Assembly (NCBI RefSeq): GCF_036850765.1 | Contig: NC_089493.1 | Coordinates: 218,982,744-219,046,743 of the forward strand | Source: Saccopteryx bilineata | Lineage: Eukaryota > Chordata > Mammalia > Chiroptera > Emballonuridae | Length of the DNA stretch: 64,000 nucleotides | Direction: 5' to 3' | In this document: piece after piece, positions 12,190-22,919 of the stretch | Layout of the letters: the number at the start of each line of letters is the position of its first letter | How positions within the stretch are numbered: the stretch's first letter is position 1 | Program-made: the position numbers and the translations under genes | The notes under the pieces: generated by a model | Database searches by the model: none | The model's input: only the letters and a program-made list of their open reading frames with translations | Told to the model about the DNA's origin: nothing

Positions 12190-13183
12190 TCAATGAATAA
12201 ATATTCTGAGGGTAAGAGAGTGAGAATAATATGTATGGAAAACATTTTTTTAATTTGGAAAAAACTTTTAAAAAAATTGAAATAAAATTTTATTGACAAT
12301 CTTTAATGATTAGTCAACCTAAAAATACTCAGGCAAGTAGACTTTGTTCCTGTACATCTGGCTTTTACCCTAAAGAGTTAGGTGTAATTTGGGACAGAGC
12401 ACTCTATCAAATGAGGATATAAAATGGCCATGTGGTACCGTGACAGAAAAATATATGTGCTCTACTCATTTGATTATCATTGAGAAATTACCACTTATTT
12501 GCTAAGGGGAAGTTAGTTTTGGTTTGAATTGGACTTGGATTTGTTGACATTATTTGTTAATTGTCAATTAAAGGTACAACTATATAATTTATTCTACCCT
12601 TTGTTTTCATTTGAAAAATATTTTCTTTACATTGCACTAAGGAGTGTGATTAACAACAGAACCAAACATTCATGTTTCATATAGAAGCGAAAATAATGGT
12701 TGTTAGTGTTATGCAAGTGTAACATTTGTAATATTTGTGGAGGATTCTGCTTCTTTCCCTCCCAGCTTTCCTGCTGGACTCACAGGATAATAGAAATTGA
12801 TTTTTGAAAAACATGAAGAAATTAATAAAACTCTATAATCAGAGGAAAGCTCTAGAGTTATGCTAATAAACAACTTGGCAATCTTTAGGAAAGGAAAAGA
12901 AATCAAGGTTCTCTTTCAAGTGAAATAGCACATGGGGTTAGGTTATTAAAAGTGGTTCATTGTAGTAGTAAAAAGGTTTATTTGTCTCATAAATGTGTCA
13001 CCAGGAGGATGAGCTTGAGAAAGCTACTTCCTTTGTACCTTTCTTCTGGAGGCTGAATTTGAAGGTCAATGCCTCAAATTTATCACTGTAAGGAATGGTA
13101 AACAGAAAGTAACAGAATCTCTGAAAACTTGAATCAGAGGCTGGGAGGAGATAGAGACACTCAAGTGGGGAGAGCAGAGGATT
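12190..13183. other. Unique AT-rich sequence
   Basis: Nothing recognised. Two short minus-strand open frames (12709-12906 and 12998-13264) show no domain. The sequence lies directly upstream of a young SINE insertion. Confidence 0.5.
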
Positions 13184-13429
13184 AAGAAGCAGGGGAGAGC
13201 GCCTGACCTGTGGTGGCGCAGTGGATAAAGCGTCGACCTGGAAATGCTGAGGTTGCCGGTTCAAAACCCTGGGCTTGCCTGGTCAAGGCACATATGGGAG
13301 TTGATGCTTCCTGCTCCTTCCCCTTCTCTCTCTCTGTCTCTCTCTTCTCTCCCTCTCTCTCTCCTTTCTAAAATGAATAAATAAATAAATAAAATTATTA
13401 AAAAAAAAAAAAAAAAAGAAGCAGGGGAG
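13184..13429 (+). mobile_element. Young short SINE with 14-bp target-site duplication
   Basis: The element (13198-13415) starts cgcctgacctgtggtggcgc. It has a tRNA-like A box (tggtggcgcagtgg), B-box-like 'ggttcaaaaccc', a CT-rich middle, 'ctaaaatgaataaataaata' and an A tail. It is flanked by aagaagcaggggag at 13184-13197 and 13416-13429, a perfect duplication, so insertion is fairly recent and L1-driven. Other members of this family sit at 29094, 56321 (antisense) and 59826. Confidence 0.92.
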
Positions 13430-13458
13430 GAAAAGAGAGAGCAAGAGAAAAAACGTGT

Positions 13459-13905
13459 CCTAATGTCCTTTTTTTGGGGGGGTATATTTCTGAAGCTGGA
13501 AACGGGGAGATACAGTCAGACAAACTCCCGCATGCGCCCGACCGGGATCCACCCGGCACGCCCACCAGGGGCGACACTCTGCTCACCAGCAGGGGATGCT
13601 CTGCCCTTCCTGAGGGATGCTCTGCCGAGACCAGAGCCACTCCAGCGCCTGGGGCAGAGGCCAAGGAGCCATCTCCAGCGCCCGGGCCATCCGGAGCCAT
13701 CTCCAGCGCCCGGGCCATCCTTGCTCCAATGGAGCCTTGGCTGTGGGAGGGGAAGAGAGAGACAGAGAGGAAGAAGGGGGGGGTAGTGGAGAAGCAAATG
13801 GGTGCTTCTCCTATGTGCCCTGGCCGGGAATCGAACCTGGGTCCCCCGCACGCCAGGCCGACGCTCTACCGCTGAGCCAACCGGCCAGGGGCCCTAATGT
13901 CTTTT
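13459..13905 (-). mobile_element. Young long SINE (Rhin-1-like), antisense, with internal 28-bp duplication
   Basis: In antisense order: gctggaaacggggag, gaccgggatccacccggcac, sub-repeats ending in ctctgcc, ccagagccactccagcgcc, the aagagagagacagagagg tract, and the tRNA-like head with B-box complement 'gggaatcgaacctggg' and 'ctgagccaaccggccagggg'. Flanks cctaatgtcctttt (13459) and cctaatgtctttt (13893) form the target duplication. The 28-bp unit starting ggagccatctccagcgcc is tandemly duplicated (13665-13692, 13693-13720), private to this copy in the window. The GC-rich open frames here on both strands are by-products of the SINE. Confidence 0.92.
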
Positions 13906-14440
13906 GATGAACGCATTTTGTATAGTCTGTTGAAGAAAACTAAAAAACAGTTTGGTGTTAGTCTCTGAATTTTGTGTATTTGATCTTCCAATTTTAGAAC
14001 TCTTTCATAATGGAGTATACTTTTAATTCTTTCAAACATTAAGGATTTGGATGTATTGCTTGTTAGACTTCTAAGGGTTTAGGGAATATATAAGCCAATA
14101 AACAGGATTTCAAGTACTTTTATTATTAAACTACAGTGTGTTATATCTTTTTTTTAATAATTTTATTTTTTAATGAGGCAACATCAATAAATCAGGATAC
14201 ATATATTCAAAAATAACATTCCAGGTTATCTTGTGATTCAATTATGTTGCATACCCATCACCCAAAGTCAGATTGTCCGCTGTCACCTTCTATCTAGTTT
14301 TCTTTGTGCCCCTCCCCCTCCCCCTTTCCCTCTCCCTCTCCCCACTCCCCCTGTAACCACCACACTCTTATCAATGTCTCTTAGTCTCACTTTTATGTCC
14401 CACCTACGTATGGAAAAATACAGTTCCTGTTTTTTGCTGA

Positions 14441-16984
14441 TTAACTTATTTCACTTCGTATAATGTTATCAAGATCCCACCATTTTGCTGTAAATGATCC
14501 AATGTCATCATTTCTTATGGCTGAGTAGTATTCCATAGTGTATATGTGCCACATCTTCTTTATCCAGTTATCTATTGATGGGCTTTTTGGTTGTTTCCAT
14601 GTCCTGGCCACTGTGAATAATGCTGCAATGAACATGGGGCTGCATGTGTCTTTACGTATCAATGTTTCTGAGTTTTTGGGGTATATACCCAGTAGAGGGA
14701 TTGCTGGGTCATAAGGTAATTCTATTTTCAGTTTTTTGAGGAACCACCATACTTTCTTCCATAATGGTTGTACTACTTTACATTCCCACCAACAGTGTAT
14801 GAGGGTTCCTTTTTCTCCACAGCCTCTCCAACATTTGCTATTAACTGTCTTGTTAATAATAGCTAATCTAACAGGTGTGAGGTGGTATCTCATTGCAGTT
14901 TTGATTTGCATTTCTCTAATAACTAATGAAGATGAGCATCTTTTCATATATCTGTTGGCCATTTGTATTTCTTCCTGAGAGAAGTGTCTGTTCATATCCT
15001 CTTCCCATTTTTTTATTGGATTGTTTGTTTGTTTGTCGTTGAGTTTTATGAGTTCTTTGTATATTTTGGATATTAGGCCCTTATCTGAGCTGTTGTTTGA
15101 AAATATCATTTCCCATTTAGTTGGCTGTCTGTTTATTTTGTTGTCAGTTTCTGTTGCTGAGCAAAAACTTCTTAGTCTGATGTAGTCCCATTCATTAATT
15201 TTTGTCTTCACTTCTCTTGCCTTTGGAGTCAAATTCATAAAATGTTCTTTAAAACCAAGGACCATGAGTTTAGTACCTATGTCTTCTTCTATGTACTAAA
15301 TTGTTTCAGGTTTCATGTTTAGATCTTTGATCCATTTTGAGTTAATTTTAGTACAGGGGGACAAACTGTAGTCCAGTTTCATTCTTTTGCATGTGGCTTT
15401 CCAGTTTTCCCAGCACCAATTATTGAAGAGGCTTTCTTTTCTCTATTGTGTGTTGTTGGCCCCTTTATCGAAAATTATTTGACTATATATATGTGGTTTT
15501 ATTTCTGGACTTTCTGTTCTGTTCCACTGGTCTGAGTGTCTATTTTTCTGCCAATACCATACTGTTTTGATTGTTGTGGCCTTATAATATAGTTTGAAGT
15601 CAGGTATTGTAATGCCCCCAGCTTCATTCTTTTTCTTTAGGATTGCTTTGGCTATTTGGGTTTTTTTATACTTCCATATAAATCTGATGATTTTTGCTCT
15701 ATTTCCTTAAAAAATGTCATTGGAATTTTGATGGGAATTGCATTAAATTTGTATATTGCTTTGGGTAATATGGCCATCTTGATTATATTTATTCTTCCTA
15801 ACCAAGAACAAGGAATATTCTTCCATCTCATTATATCTTTTTCGATTTCCCTTAACAATGGTTTATAGTTTTCATTATGTAAGTCCTTTACATTCTTTGT
15901 TATGTTTATTCCTAAGTATTTTATTTTTTTGTTGTTGCAATCATGAAGGGAATTATTCTTTTGAGTTCGTTCTCAAATGTTTCATTGTTGGCATATAGAA
16001 AGGCTATTGACTTCTGTATGTTAATTTTGTATCCTGCGATCTTACTGTATTGGCTTATTGTTTCTAGTAGTCTTTCTGTGGATTCTTTGGGGTTTTCGAT
16101 GTATAGGATCATATCATCTGCAAAAAGTGATACCTTTACTTCAACTTTTCCGATATGGATGCCTTTTATTTCTTTCTCTTGTCTGATTGCTCTGGCTAGA
16201 ACCTCTAGTACCACATTAAATAAGAGTGGAGAGAGTGGACAACCCTGTCTTGTTCCTGATTTAAAGGAGAAAGCCTTCAGTTTAGTGCCATTTAATATGA
16301 TGTTAGCTGATGGTTTATCATATATGGCCTTTATCATGTTGAGATATTTTCCTTCTATACCCATTTTGTTGAGAGTCTTAAACATAAAATTGTGTTGTAT
16401 TTTATTGAAAGCCTTTTCTGCATCTATTGATAAGATCATGTGGTTTTTGTTCTTTGTTTTGTTGATATGGTGTATTACATTAACCGTTTTACGTATGTTG
16501 AACCAACCTTGAGATTCTGGGATGAACCCCCCTTGATCATGATGTATTATTTTTTTAATGTGTTGTTGTATTCAATTTGCTAGTATTTTGTTTAGTATTT
16601 TAGCATCTGTATTCATTAGAGATATTGGTCTGCAGTTTTCTTTTTTCATGCCATTCTTGCCTGGCTTTGGTATGATGGTTATGTTGGCCTCATAAAATGT
16701 GTTTGGAAGTATTGTTTCTTCTGCAATTTTTTGGAAGACTTTCAGTAGAATAAGAACCAAGTCTTCTTTGAATGTTTGATAAAATTCGCTGGTATAGCCA
16801 TCTTGACCTAGACTTTTATTTTTGGGCAGGTTTTTAATGGTTTTTTCTATTTCTTCTCTACTAATAGGTCTGTTTAGGCTTTCTGCTTCTTCTTGACTCA
16901 GTCTAGGAAGGTTGTATTGTTCTAGGAATTTATCCATTTCTTCTAGGTTGTTGAATTTAGTGGCATAAAGTTTTTCATAGTATT
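14441..16984 (-). pseudogene. L1 copy A ORF2 remnant: reverse transcriptase and C-terminal domain
   Basis: ORF2 protein normally nicks target DNA and reverse-transcribes L1 RNA. Here the N-terminal endonuclease is deleted. What remains reads in blocks: 16572-16997 (fingers/palm start), 15921-16439 with the catalytic F-A-D-D motif at 16113-16124 and the preceding '[18 protein letters not shown]' palm motif, 15652-15858, and 14441-15265 with the Cys-rich C-terminal region ('[18 protein letters not shown]'). Frameshifts and stops separate the blocks, so it is a pseudogene even though the RT catalytic aspartates are preserved. Confidence 0.9.
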
Positions 16985-17656
16985 TTTTCTTTGCCATTGG
17001 TTTGTGCCAATTTCATTATGATGTGCCTTGGAGTAGGTTTTTTGGGGTTAAGAAAACTAGGAGTTCTGTTTGCTGCTTGAATTTGAGGCTTTAGTTCTTT
17101 CCACAGGCTTGGGAAGTTCTCATCTATTATTTGTTTGAGTATGTTCACCATTCCATTTTCTCTCTCTTCTCCCTCTGATATACCTATTATTCTTATGTTA
17201 TTCTTTTGAGTCAGATAATTGCTATAGGGCTATCTCATTTTTTTTAATTTTTGAGTCTCTTTCTTCTTCTCTCTGTTGTGCCTCAAGTTGCTTGTCTTCT
17301 ATTTCATTAATTCTACCTTCTATCTGGCCTGTTTTATTAGCTAAGCTTGTTACCTCGTTTTTCAGCTCATGAATTGAGTTTTTCATCTCTGTTTGATTTG
17401 TTTTTATAGTTTCAATTTCCTTGGAAATATATTCTTTGTGTTCATTGAGTTGTTTTCTGAGCTCCCTAAATTGCCTTTCTGTGTTTTCTTGTATATCTCC
17501 AAGTATTTTTAGGATTTCTGTTTTAAATTTTCTGTCATTTAGCTCCAAGGTTTCCAATATATTAAATTTTTTCTCCATAGATTTTTTCTCATTTATTTGT
17601 GTTACCTCTCTTTCTTTTGTATCAATGATATTTGATTTTCTCTTCCTTAATGGCAT
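16985..17656 (-). pseudogene. L1 copy A ORF1 (RNA-binding protein), broken
   Basis: ORF1 protein trimerises through a coiled coil and coats L1 RNA. The start 'MPLRKRKSNIIDTKEREVTQ' at 17656 is shared with copy B. A 144-codon open part is rich in E/K/L/N heptad-like sequence, consistent with the coiled coil. The frame stops at 17222, where the paralogue in copy B lacks the stop, and a nearby 6-base deletion shifts the RRM-like part. The C-terminal domain is cut at 16985 by the deletion that joins ORF1 to ORF2. The ORF1 frame then ends in TGA within a few codons of the junction. Confidence 0.88.
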
Positions 17657-20319
17657 CTGAGGGTGGTTTTGTTGGTATTATTGAGATTTAATAAAGAATA
17701 AAAAGTTACAAAATAAAAATAAAAAATCAAAAAGAGTTGTTTTTTTAAATTAATAATTAAATAAAGAAAAATAAAATAAAAATTTAAAAAAAGGAAATTA
17801 TTTTCCCCCTCCTTTTTTTCTCTCCTCTCCTCTCCTCTCCCCTCTTTCTTGAGAAAATCTTGCATTGAATTGTGAATTATATCGTACTAAATAGAACAAA
17901 CAATGCCTGTAATGGAGGGCCTGAATTGGGGAGAAGTAATAAAGGTGCAAAAAAAAAAAAAAGGAGAAGAAGAAAAAAAAGGGGGTATGGACCCACAAAA
18001 AACAAATAAGGAAAAAATTTGGGTCAAGAATAAAAAAATGATTTGCTTTTAGGTGTTGGTTGACTAAGAGTTATGATGAGAGGAATAAGAGGGAAACAGG
18101 AAAATGGAGGGACAAATTAAAAAATTACTATTTTATTTAGTGGAACAAGAACTAGATAAAATGGAGAGCCAGGGATGGGAGTACTGCTAGTGAGTTAAAA
18201 AGGTAAAGTAAAAACCCCCCAAAATGCCACAAACATAAGTTTGAGTCCAAAATAAGATAATTTGTTCATTATTGAGTTTTGAATGAGAGGAGACGTAAAG
18301 GAGAAAGGAAGAAACTAATATTGAGGGAGAAAAGAAAGAGAGAGAGAGAAAAAAAAGAGGGAACCACTAAAAGCAGAAAAAAGAAAAAAGAGGAGAGAGA
18401 GAGAGAAAGAGAGTTAAGGGTTTTGGAGTGCAACTCTCATAGAGAGAAAGGAAGAGGAAAGAAAAGATAATGGGAGATGTGACACTTATGTGTAGTGTAG
18501 TTCAAGGAGAGGAGAGAGTAAGACTGGCAGAGAGTTAAACGACCAAATTGGAGGAGGAATAAAAAAAATCAAGAATGAAGATAAGAGAAACAAACGAACA
18601 AATATAATAAAATGGGATAGGTTATAAAGTCTGCAGATTATTCTTGATTTTGAGAGGTTATCTTCTTGCTTTTTTTTTTCTCTCCCTCTTCCTGGTCAGT
18701 GATTCTGTACCCCGGGTTCTGCTCTTTTGGCACACTCAGGTAGAGGTTTGCAGTTGATAAGTCTCTATGGTGATGTCATGTACTATGCTTCAGTCTCGTT
18801 GGCAGTCGAGGCTCATTAGCATTTATAGGCTCCAACAGTGAGAGAGTCTGTGTTCCTGGAGGCTCTCTCCTAGTTTTTCCTTCCTCAGTTAGTAGCCTGA
18901 TAATCCAGCTATAGGGTTACTGCGCCTCTGCCTGGATAGTAAGAGGCTCAAAGAGCTGGCAACTCCCCATTCTATTTCCACTCAGCACAGGGCTCTTGGT
19001 AAGGCTCAGTCAGTCAGAGTTGCTAGCATAATCAGCCGGGGCTTCCACCCACTCAAAGACCTCTGGTTCTGCCACTCTGTCTGGTAACATGGGCGGGCGC
19101 CCACTCCTGGGGCGCTTGGAGGAAACTCTCGCTCACTACCTGTGCACAGACCAGGATATCAGGCTGGCAGTCTCACACTCTGAGTGAAACCCCCACCCGC
19201 ATGGAAAAGTTCCAGCGTTGGAAAAGGCTCTCGCTCCCTCCCCGTGTGTGGCTTTTTCAGGGTGCTGGGGCAACCTGGAGATTCCGCTTTTGGCCCACAC
19301 AAAGGCCCCTGACTCTGCCCCTCTGTGGGATAACACGGGCGCCCACTGCCGAGGCACTCGGAGGAATCTCTCGCTCACTATCTGCACGCACAGACCAGGA
19401 TATCAGGCTGCCAGTCTCACCCTCTGAGTGAAACCCCCGCCTGCACCGAAAAGTTCCAGCATTGGAATTGGCTCTCGCTCCCTCCCCTTGCGTGGCTTTT
19501 TCAGGGCACTGGGGTGGCCTGAGATTCCGCTTTTGGCCCACACAAAGGCCTCTAACTCTGCCCCTCTGTGGGATAACATGGGCGCCCACTCCTGAGGTGC
19601 TGGGAGGAATCTCTTGCCCACTCTCCATGTGCGCAGACCAGGATATCAAGCCAGCGGCCTCATCCTTTGAGTGAAACCCACACCCGCACGGAAAAGTTCC
19701 AGCGTTGGAATTGGCTCTCACTCCCTCCCCGTATGCGGCTTTTTCAGGGTGCTGGGGTGGCCCAGAGATTCTGCTTTTGGCCCACACAAAGACCCCTGAC
19801 TCTGCCTCTCTGTGGGGTAACACAAGCGCCCACTGCTGAGGCACTCGGAGGAATCTCTCACCCACTATTTGTGCGTGCCTATTTGGGGAAAATGGCTGCC
19901 CCACTTGTCTTTCTTTGTCTGGGTTTGTTGTGAGTGTTAGCTTGTATTGACTGGGTTGCCACAGGCACAGTTTTTCCTTGGCTTGGATCTTTGTGCCACA
20001 GCCTGGTTCGGCCATTTGTGCTACAGCCTGGATCTATTCACCTCTTTTGCCCACCTCAGTTTTCTATACTCTCAGTTCCCAGTGAAAGCAGCCCTGTTTA
20101 GGTTAGTGAGGAAGGCGGAGCATTTCTTACTTCCTGTTTCCTTCAGGGTTTGATTATATATTTAGCCAATTTTTTGCTCGACCATACCTTCAGGTGTATT
20201 GCGAAACATCTGGAGGCTCCAAGGATAGGTTTTTCTGTTTCTGGTTGAAGATCTTGTTGAGTTTTGGGGGAGATTTATCGGTATCGCTTCCTACCACGCC
20301 ATTACTCTGATGTCAACTC
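17657..20319 (-). promoter_or_regulatory. L1 copy A 5'UTR / promoter region
   Basis: About 2.66 kb upstream of ORF1, so unusually long. The part next to ORF1 (17657-18660) is purine-rich on the plus strand and shared with copy B. The part from about 19045 to 19960 is GC- and CpG-rich, carries the tandem array and is absent from copy B. The terminal part (19960-20319) is again shared with copy B. The 5' terminus in L1 sense reads gagttgacatcagagtaatggcg, with an ATGGCG core that resembles the YY1 site near the human L1 start. That function is inferred. Confidence 0.75.
19099..19885 (-). repeat. Tandem array of ~243-bp units in L1 5'UTR
   Basis: Units start with gcccact at 19099, 19341, 19584 and 19828 (spacing 242, 243, 244), giving three full units and a partial fourth of about 55 bp. 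Each unit contains caggatatcaggc-type, gaaaagttccagcgttgg, tttggcccacacaaaggcc and ctctgtgggataaca blocks. Units differ by scattered substitutions, so the array predates or has aged with this copy. It resembles promoter monomers known in mouse L1 families, but here it lies inside the 5'UTR, not at its outer end. Confidence 0.88.
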
Positions 20320-20328
20320 TATATCTTT

Positions 20329-21014
20329 AAGTATATATATAGATCTGAAAAACATAATACTATAGCATTTTCTATCAAATTCCTTTCAATAGTGCATATT
20401 TTATCATATTCACAAAAACATAAGAGTTCAGCCATAGTCTTCTCTATTCTATCAAGTCATCCTAAAATTGCCAGGACCTATCACCTCTGAACTCATTATC
20501 AGGCCAGTTCATTGTAGACTACATCAGCACCTTCTTTGAGATGAGTGAAGTTACCTTTTTTGCTCACACGAGAGATTGTAATGATATCCATGCTCTTCCT
20601 GCAGGTGCATGGGTGGATATCCATTTAATTATAAATGGAATCTGGAATAAAAATATTTGTGAAGCAAAGTTAGGGGAAGATTTTACAATAGTCTCATGAC
20701 TACACACTGAGAGATTTTTTTTCTCCTTCTTCTACAATGGTCCTTCCTGAATAATGGCCATTTTCATATTTTCTATCTTTATAGAGAATTAAAAGTTCAC
20801 AAGTTGTTTACTAGAATTATGGCATTTTAGAATACAAAATATATATTTATATGTGCTTTCTTATTCAGTTAGCTTTATTTGGCTTAAAGTTTCTCTTTCT
20901 CTTCATTGTCCTTCCTTTTATGACAGGTTGACTCATTATGACCTTAGGGTTACTTTGAATTTTCTGGCTAATACAATTGTACTTTCCTTCCCACTTAATC
21001 AAAAACAAAAGCAT
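20329..21014. other. Unique AT-rich sequence between two L1 insertions
   Basis: No gene or recognised repeat. The sequence 'ttggcttaaagtttctcttt' near 20880 does not match the L1 3' region that begins at about 21015. Confidence 0.5.
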
Positions 21015-21920
21015 TTCTTTTTTACAACTGAGTAGTTTTTCATTGTGAAGATATACCACAACTTTCTTATTCACTCGTCTACTGATGAGCAGTTGGGCTG
21101 CTTCCAAATCTTGGCTATTGTAATGCTGTAATAAACATAGGTATGTGTATATTATTTTGAATCAGTGTTTCAAGTTTTATTCAGGTATATTCCAAGAAAT
21201 GGAATCTGTGGGTCATAGGGCATTTTTATTTTTTGAGGAAACTCTATATTGCTTTCTAAAGTGACCACACCAATCTGCATTCCCACCAATAGTATGTGAG
21301 GGTTCCCTTTTTACCACATCTTTGCCACCACTTGATATTTGTTGATTTATTGATGATAGCCATTATGCCATGTATGCAGGGGTATGTCACTGTGGATTTA
21401 ATTTGTATTTCTTTAATGATTAGTGACATTGAGAATCTTTTAATATGTCTATTGGCTACCATTTGTGACAGCATGGATGGACCTAGAGAGTATTATCCTA
21501 AGTGAAATAAGCCAATCAGAGAAAGTTAAGTACTAATAAATGAAATAAACTAATAAATGAAATAAACTAATAAATGAAATAGAAACAGACTCATAGATAC
21601 AGCAAACAAACTAAACAGCTGTCAGAGTGGGGGAGGTTCAGGGGCTGGGTGAAAAAGATGAAGGGATTAAGCAAAAAAAAAAAAAAAAAGAAACAAAACA
21701 GCCAAAAAAAACCTCATAGACACAGGCAACAGTTTGATTTTTACCAGAGGGAAAAAAAGTGGGAGTAGATAGAAGAGGGTGAAGAAGGTAAAAGGTGATG
21801 GAAGAATTGACTGGTAGTGAACACACAATATAATATACAGACGACGTTTTATAGAATTGTACACCTGAGACCTATATACATTTATTAACCAATGCCACCT
21901 TAATAAATTCATTTAAAAGA
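21015..21920 (+). mobile_element. Old L1 3' end with 5' inversion (twin priming)
   Basis: The left part (21015-21470) is L1 ORF2 C-terminal coding sequence on the minus strand ('ggctgcttccaaatcttggc', 'ttcccaccaatagtatgtga', Cys-rich 'CGKKGTLTYYWWEC'). The right part (21471-21920) is plus strand and begins 'gtgacagcatggatggacct', which directly follows the inverted block in a normal L1. It continues through the 3'UTR ('cacacaatataatatacaga', 'aattgtacacctgagaccta') to aataaa near 21903. A back-to-back structure with continuous source sequence is the signature of twin priming. Confidence 0.8.
21532..21582 (+). repeat. Three tandem copies of a 17-bp unit inside L1 3'UTR
   Basis: Unit actaataaatgaaataa starts at 21532, 21549 and 21566. 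It sits just downstream of the ORF2 end in the sense part of the twin-primed L1, where such short expansions are common. Confidence 0.85.
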
Positions 21921-22512
21921 AGTAAAGGCATTTATACTACATTACTTTGTCCTGAAAATATATAATGCTTTCTCTTTAGTTTTTATGCCCAAATAGTATT
22001 CTTTAATTAAGTGATTGCTAATTCATTTATGTATTCTGCATAGAAATGCAGATATAGATAGTACTAATATAGCAAGATCAGTGGTAACAAAGTCACTGAG
22101 TTCTGATGGAAGCTAAGGAAAAAATAGTTCCCTAAACTTGAGGGTGGAAGCCTAACCAAGGCCTCTGACCACAGAAAGTTTATCATAACTTCTTGGCTCA
22201 TCTGTGCTTTTAAAATTACTTTTCCCCTGTCTGAAATGGTTTCCTGTACAGGGTCATGACCTGCACTATCATGAACTGTTCCTTCAGAATTTTAATGTGT
22301 AACCTCTTTTAAAGATTCCCTATGCTCTCAGTCTCAATAGCTTTGCCATGTAAAAATCATGACTCTTCCATCAAAATTCATCAGGAAACTACTATTTATC
22401 CAAGTATTTCTTAGTTATCTCTTCTTTAAAGGGAAACACCAGAATGGGATGTGAATATACCTTTTACTACTATTGTTTAGTTATTCAGATTTCTATCAGT
22501 CTTATAGTTTTA
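21921..22512. other. Unique AT-rich sequence ending in a short CA repeat
   Basis: No gene recognised. A (CA)n tract occurs at 22514-22535, directly before the T tract of the next L1 fragment. Confidence 0.5.
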
Positions 22513-22539
22513 TATACATACACACACACACACAATTTC

Positions 22540-22858
22540 TTTTTTTAATAGAATTTATTGCAGTAACACTGGTTTAAAAAATTATACAACTTGCAGTCCA
22601 AATTCTACAACGTAGCTCTGTAAACTGTATTGTGTTTTCACCACCCCCAACCCCAAGTCATGTCTTTGTCCATCTCCACTTATCTCCCCATATCTCCCTT
22701 CAACTTCCACCCTCAGCAGTCACACTGTTTCCCATGCCCACAGGTTTTATCCTTTTGTCCTTTTTGCTTAATCCCTCCCACACCCTCACCCAGCCCTACC
22801 TGATAGATGCCAGCCTATTCTTTGTGTATGAGTCTGTTTCATTCAGCCTTGTAGTTTT
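22540..22858 (-). mobile_element. Old L1 3'UTR fragment, antisense
   Basis: 'gaatttattgcagtaacact', 'actgtattgtgttttcacca' and the C-rich 'ctcccacaccctcacccagc' follow the order of antisense 3'UTR in older L1 elements. It ends near 'gtatgagtctgtttcattca' and abuts a TATC repeat. Open frames here are low-complexity by-products. Confidence 0.7.
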
Positions 22859-22861
22859 CTT

Positions 22862-22915
22862 AAAAATCTATCTATATCTATATCTACATATCTATCTTTA
22901 TCTATATATCTATAC
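22862..22915 (+). repeat. (TATC)n-like microsatellite
   Basis: Imperfect tctatctatatctatatc units for about 54 bp, directly after the L1 fragment. Confidence 0.85.
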
Positions 22916-22919
22916 ATGA

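Larger units (their letters stand above)
14142..20328 (-). mobile_element. Near full-length L1 (copy A) with target-site duplication and internal deletion
   Basis: The L1 body is 14151-20319, antisense to the given strand. Parts in L1 orientation: 5'UTR (20319-17657), ORF1 (17656-16985), C-terminal part of ORF2 (16984-14441), 3'UTR and A-rich tail (14440-14151). The duplication tatatcttt flanks it at 14142-14150 and 20320-20328, and the implied nick ctttt/aa-type site (cttt followed by aag) fits L1 endonuclease preference. Compared with copy B, about 1.85 kb spanning the ORF1 end and the ORF2 endonuclease region is missing at 16982-16984. The element cannot retrotranspose on its own. Confidence 0.93.

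Noticed and set aside
13463..13907. Long GC-rich open frames of 96-133 codons on both strands
   Set aside because: They lie entirely inside an antisense SINE; GC-rich SINE sequence lacks stops by composition. Equivalent frames recur in every other young copy of the family.
15943..16512. 189-codon plus-strand frame (also 27061-27399 and 60930-61457)
   Set aside because: These are complementary-strand shadows of L1 ORF2 and appear at the same place in each L1 copy.
19099..19885. CRISPR-like or satellite array
   Set aside because: Units of 243 bp with no short repeat/spacer structure, located within an L1 5'UTR; it is a retroelement promoter-region array.
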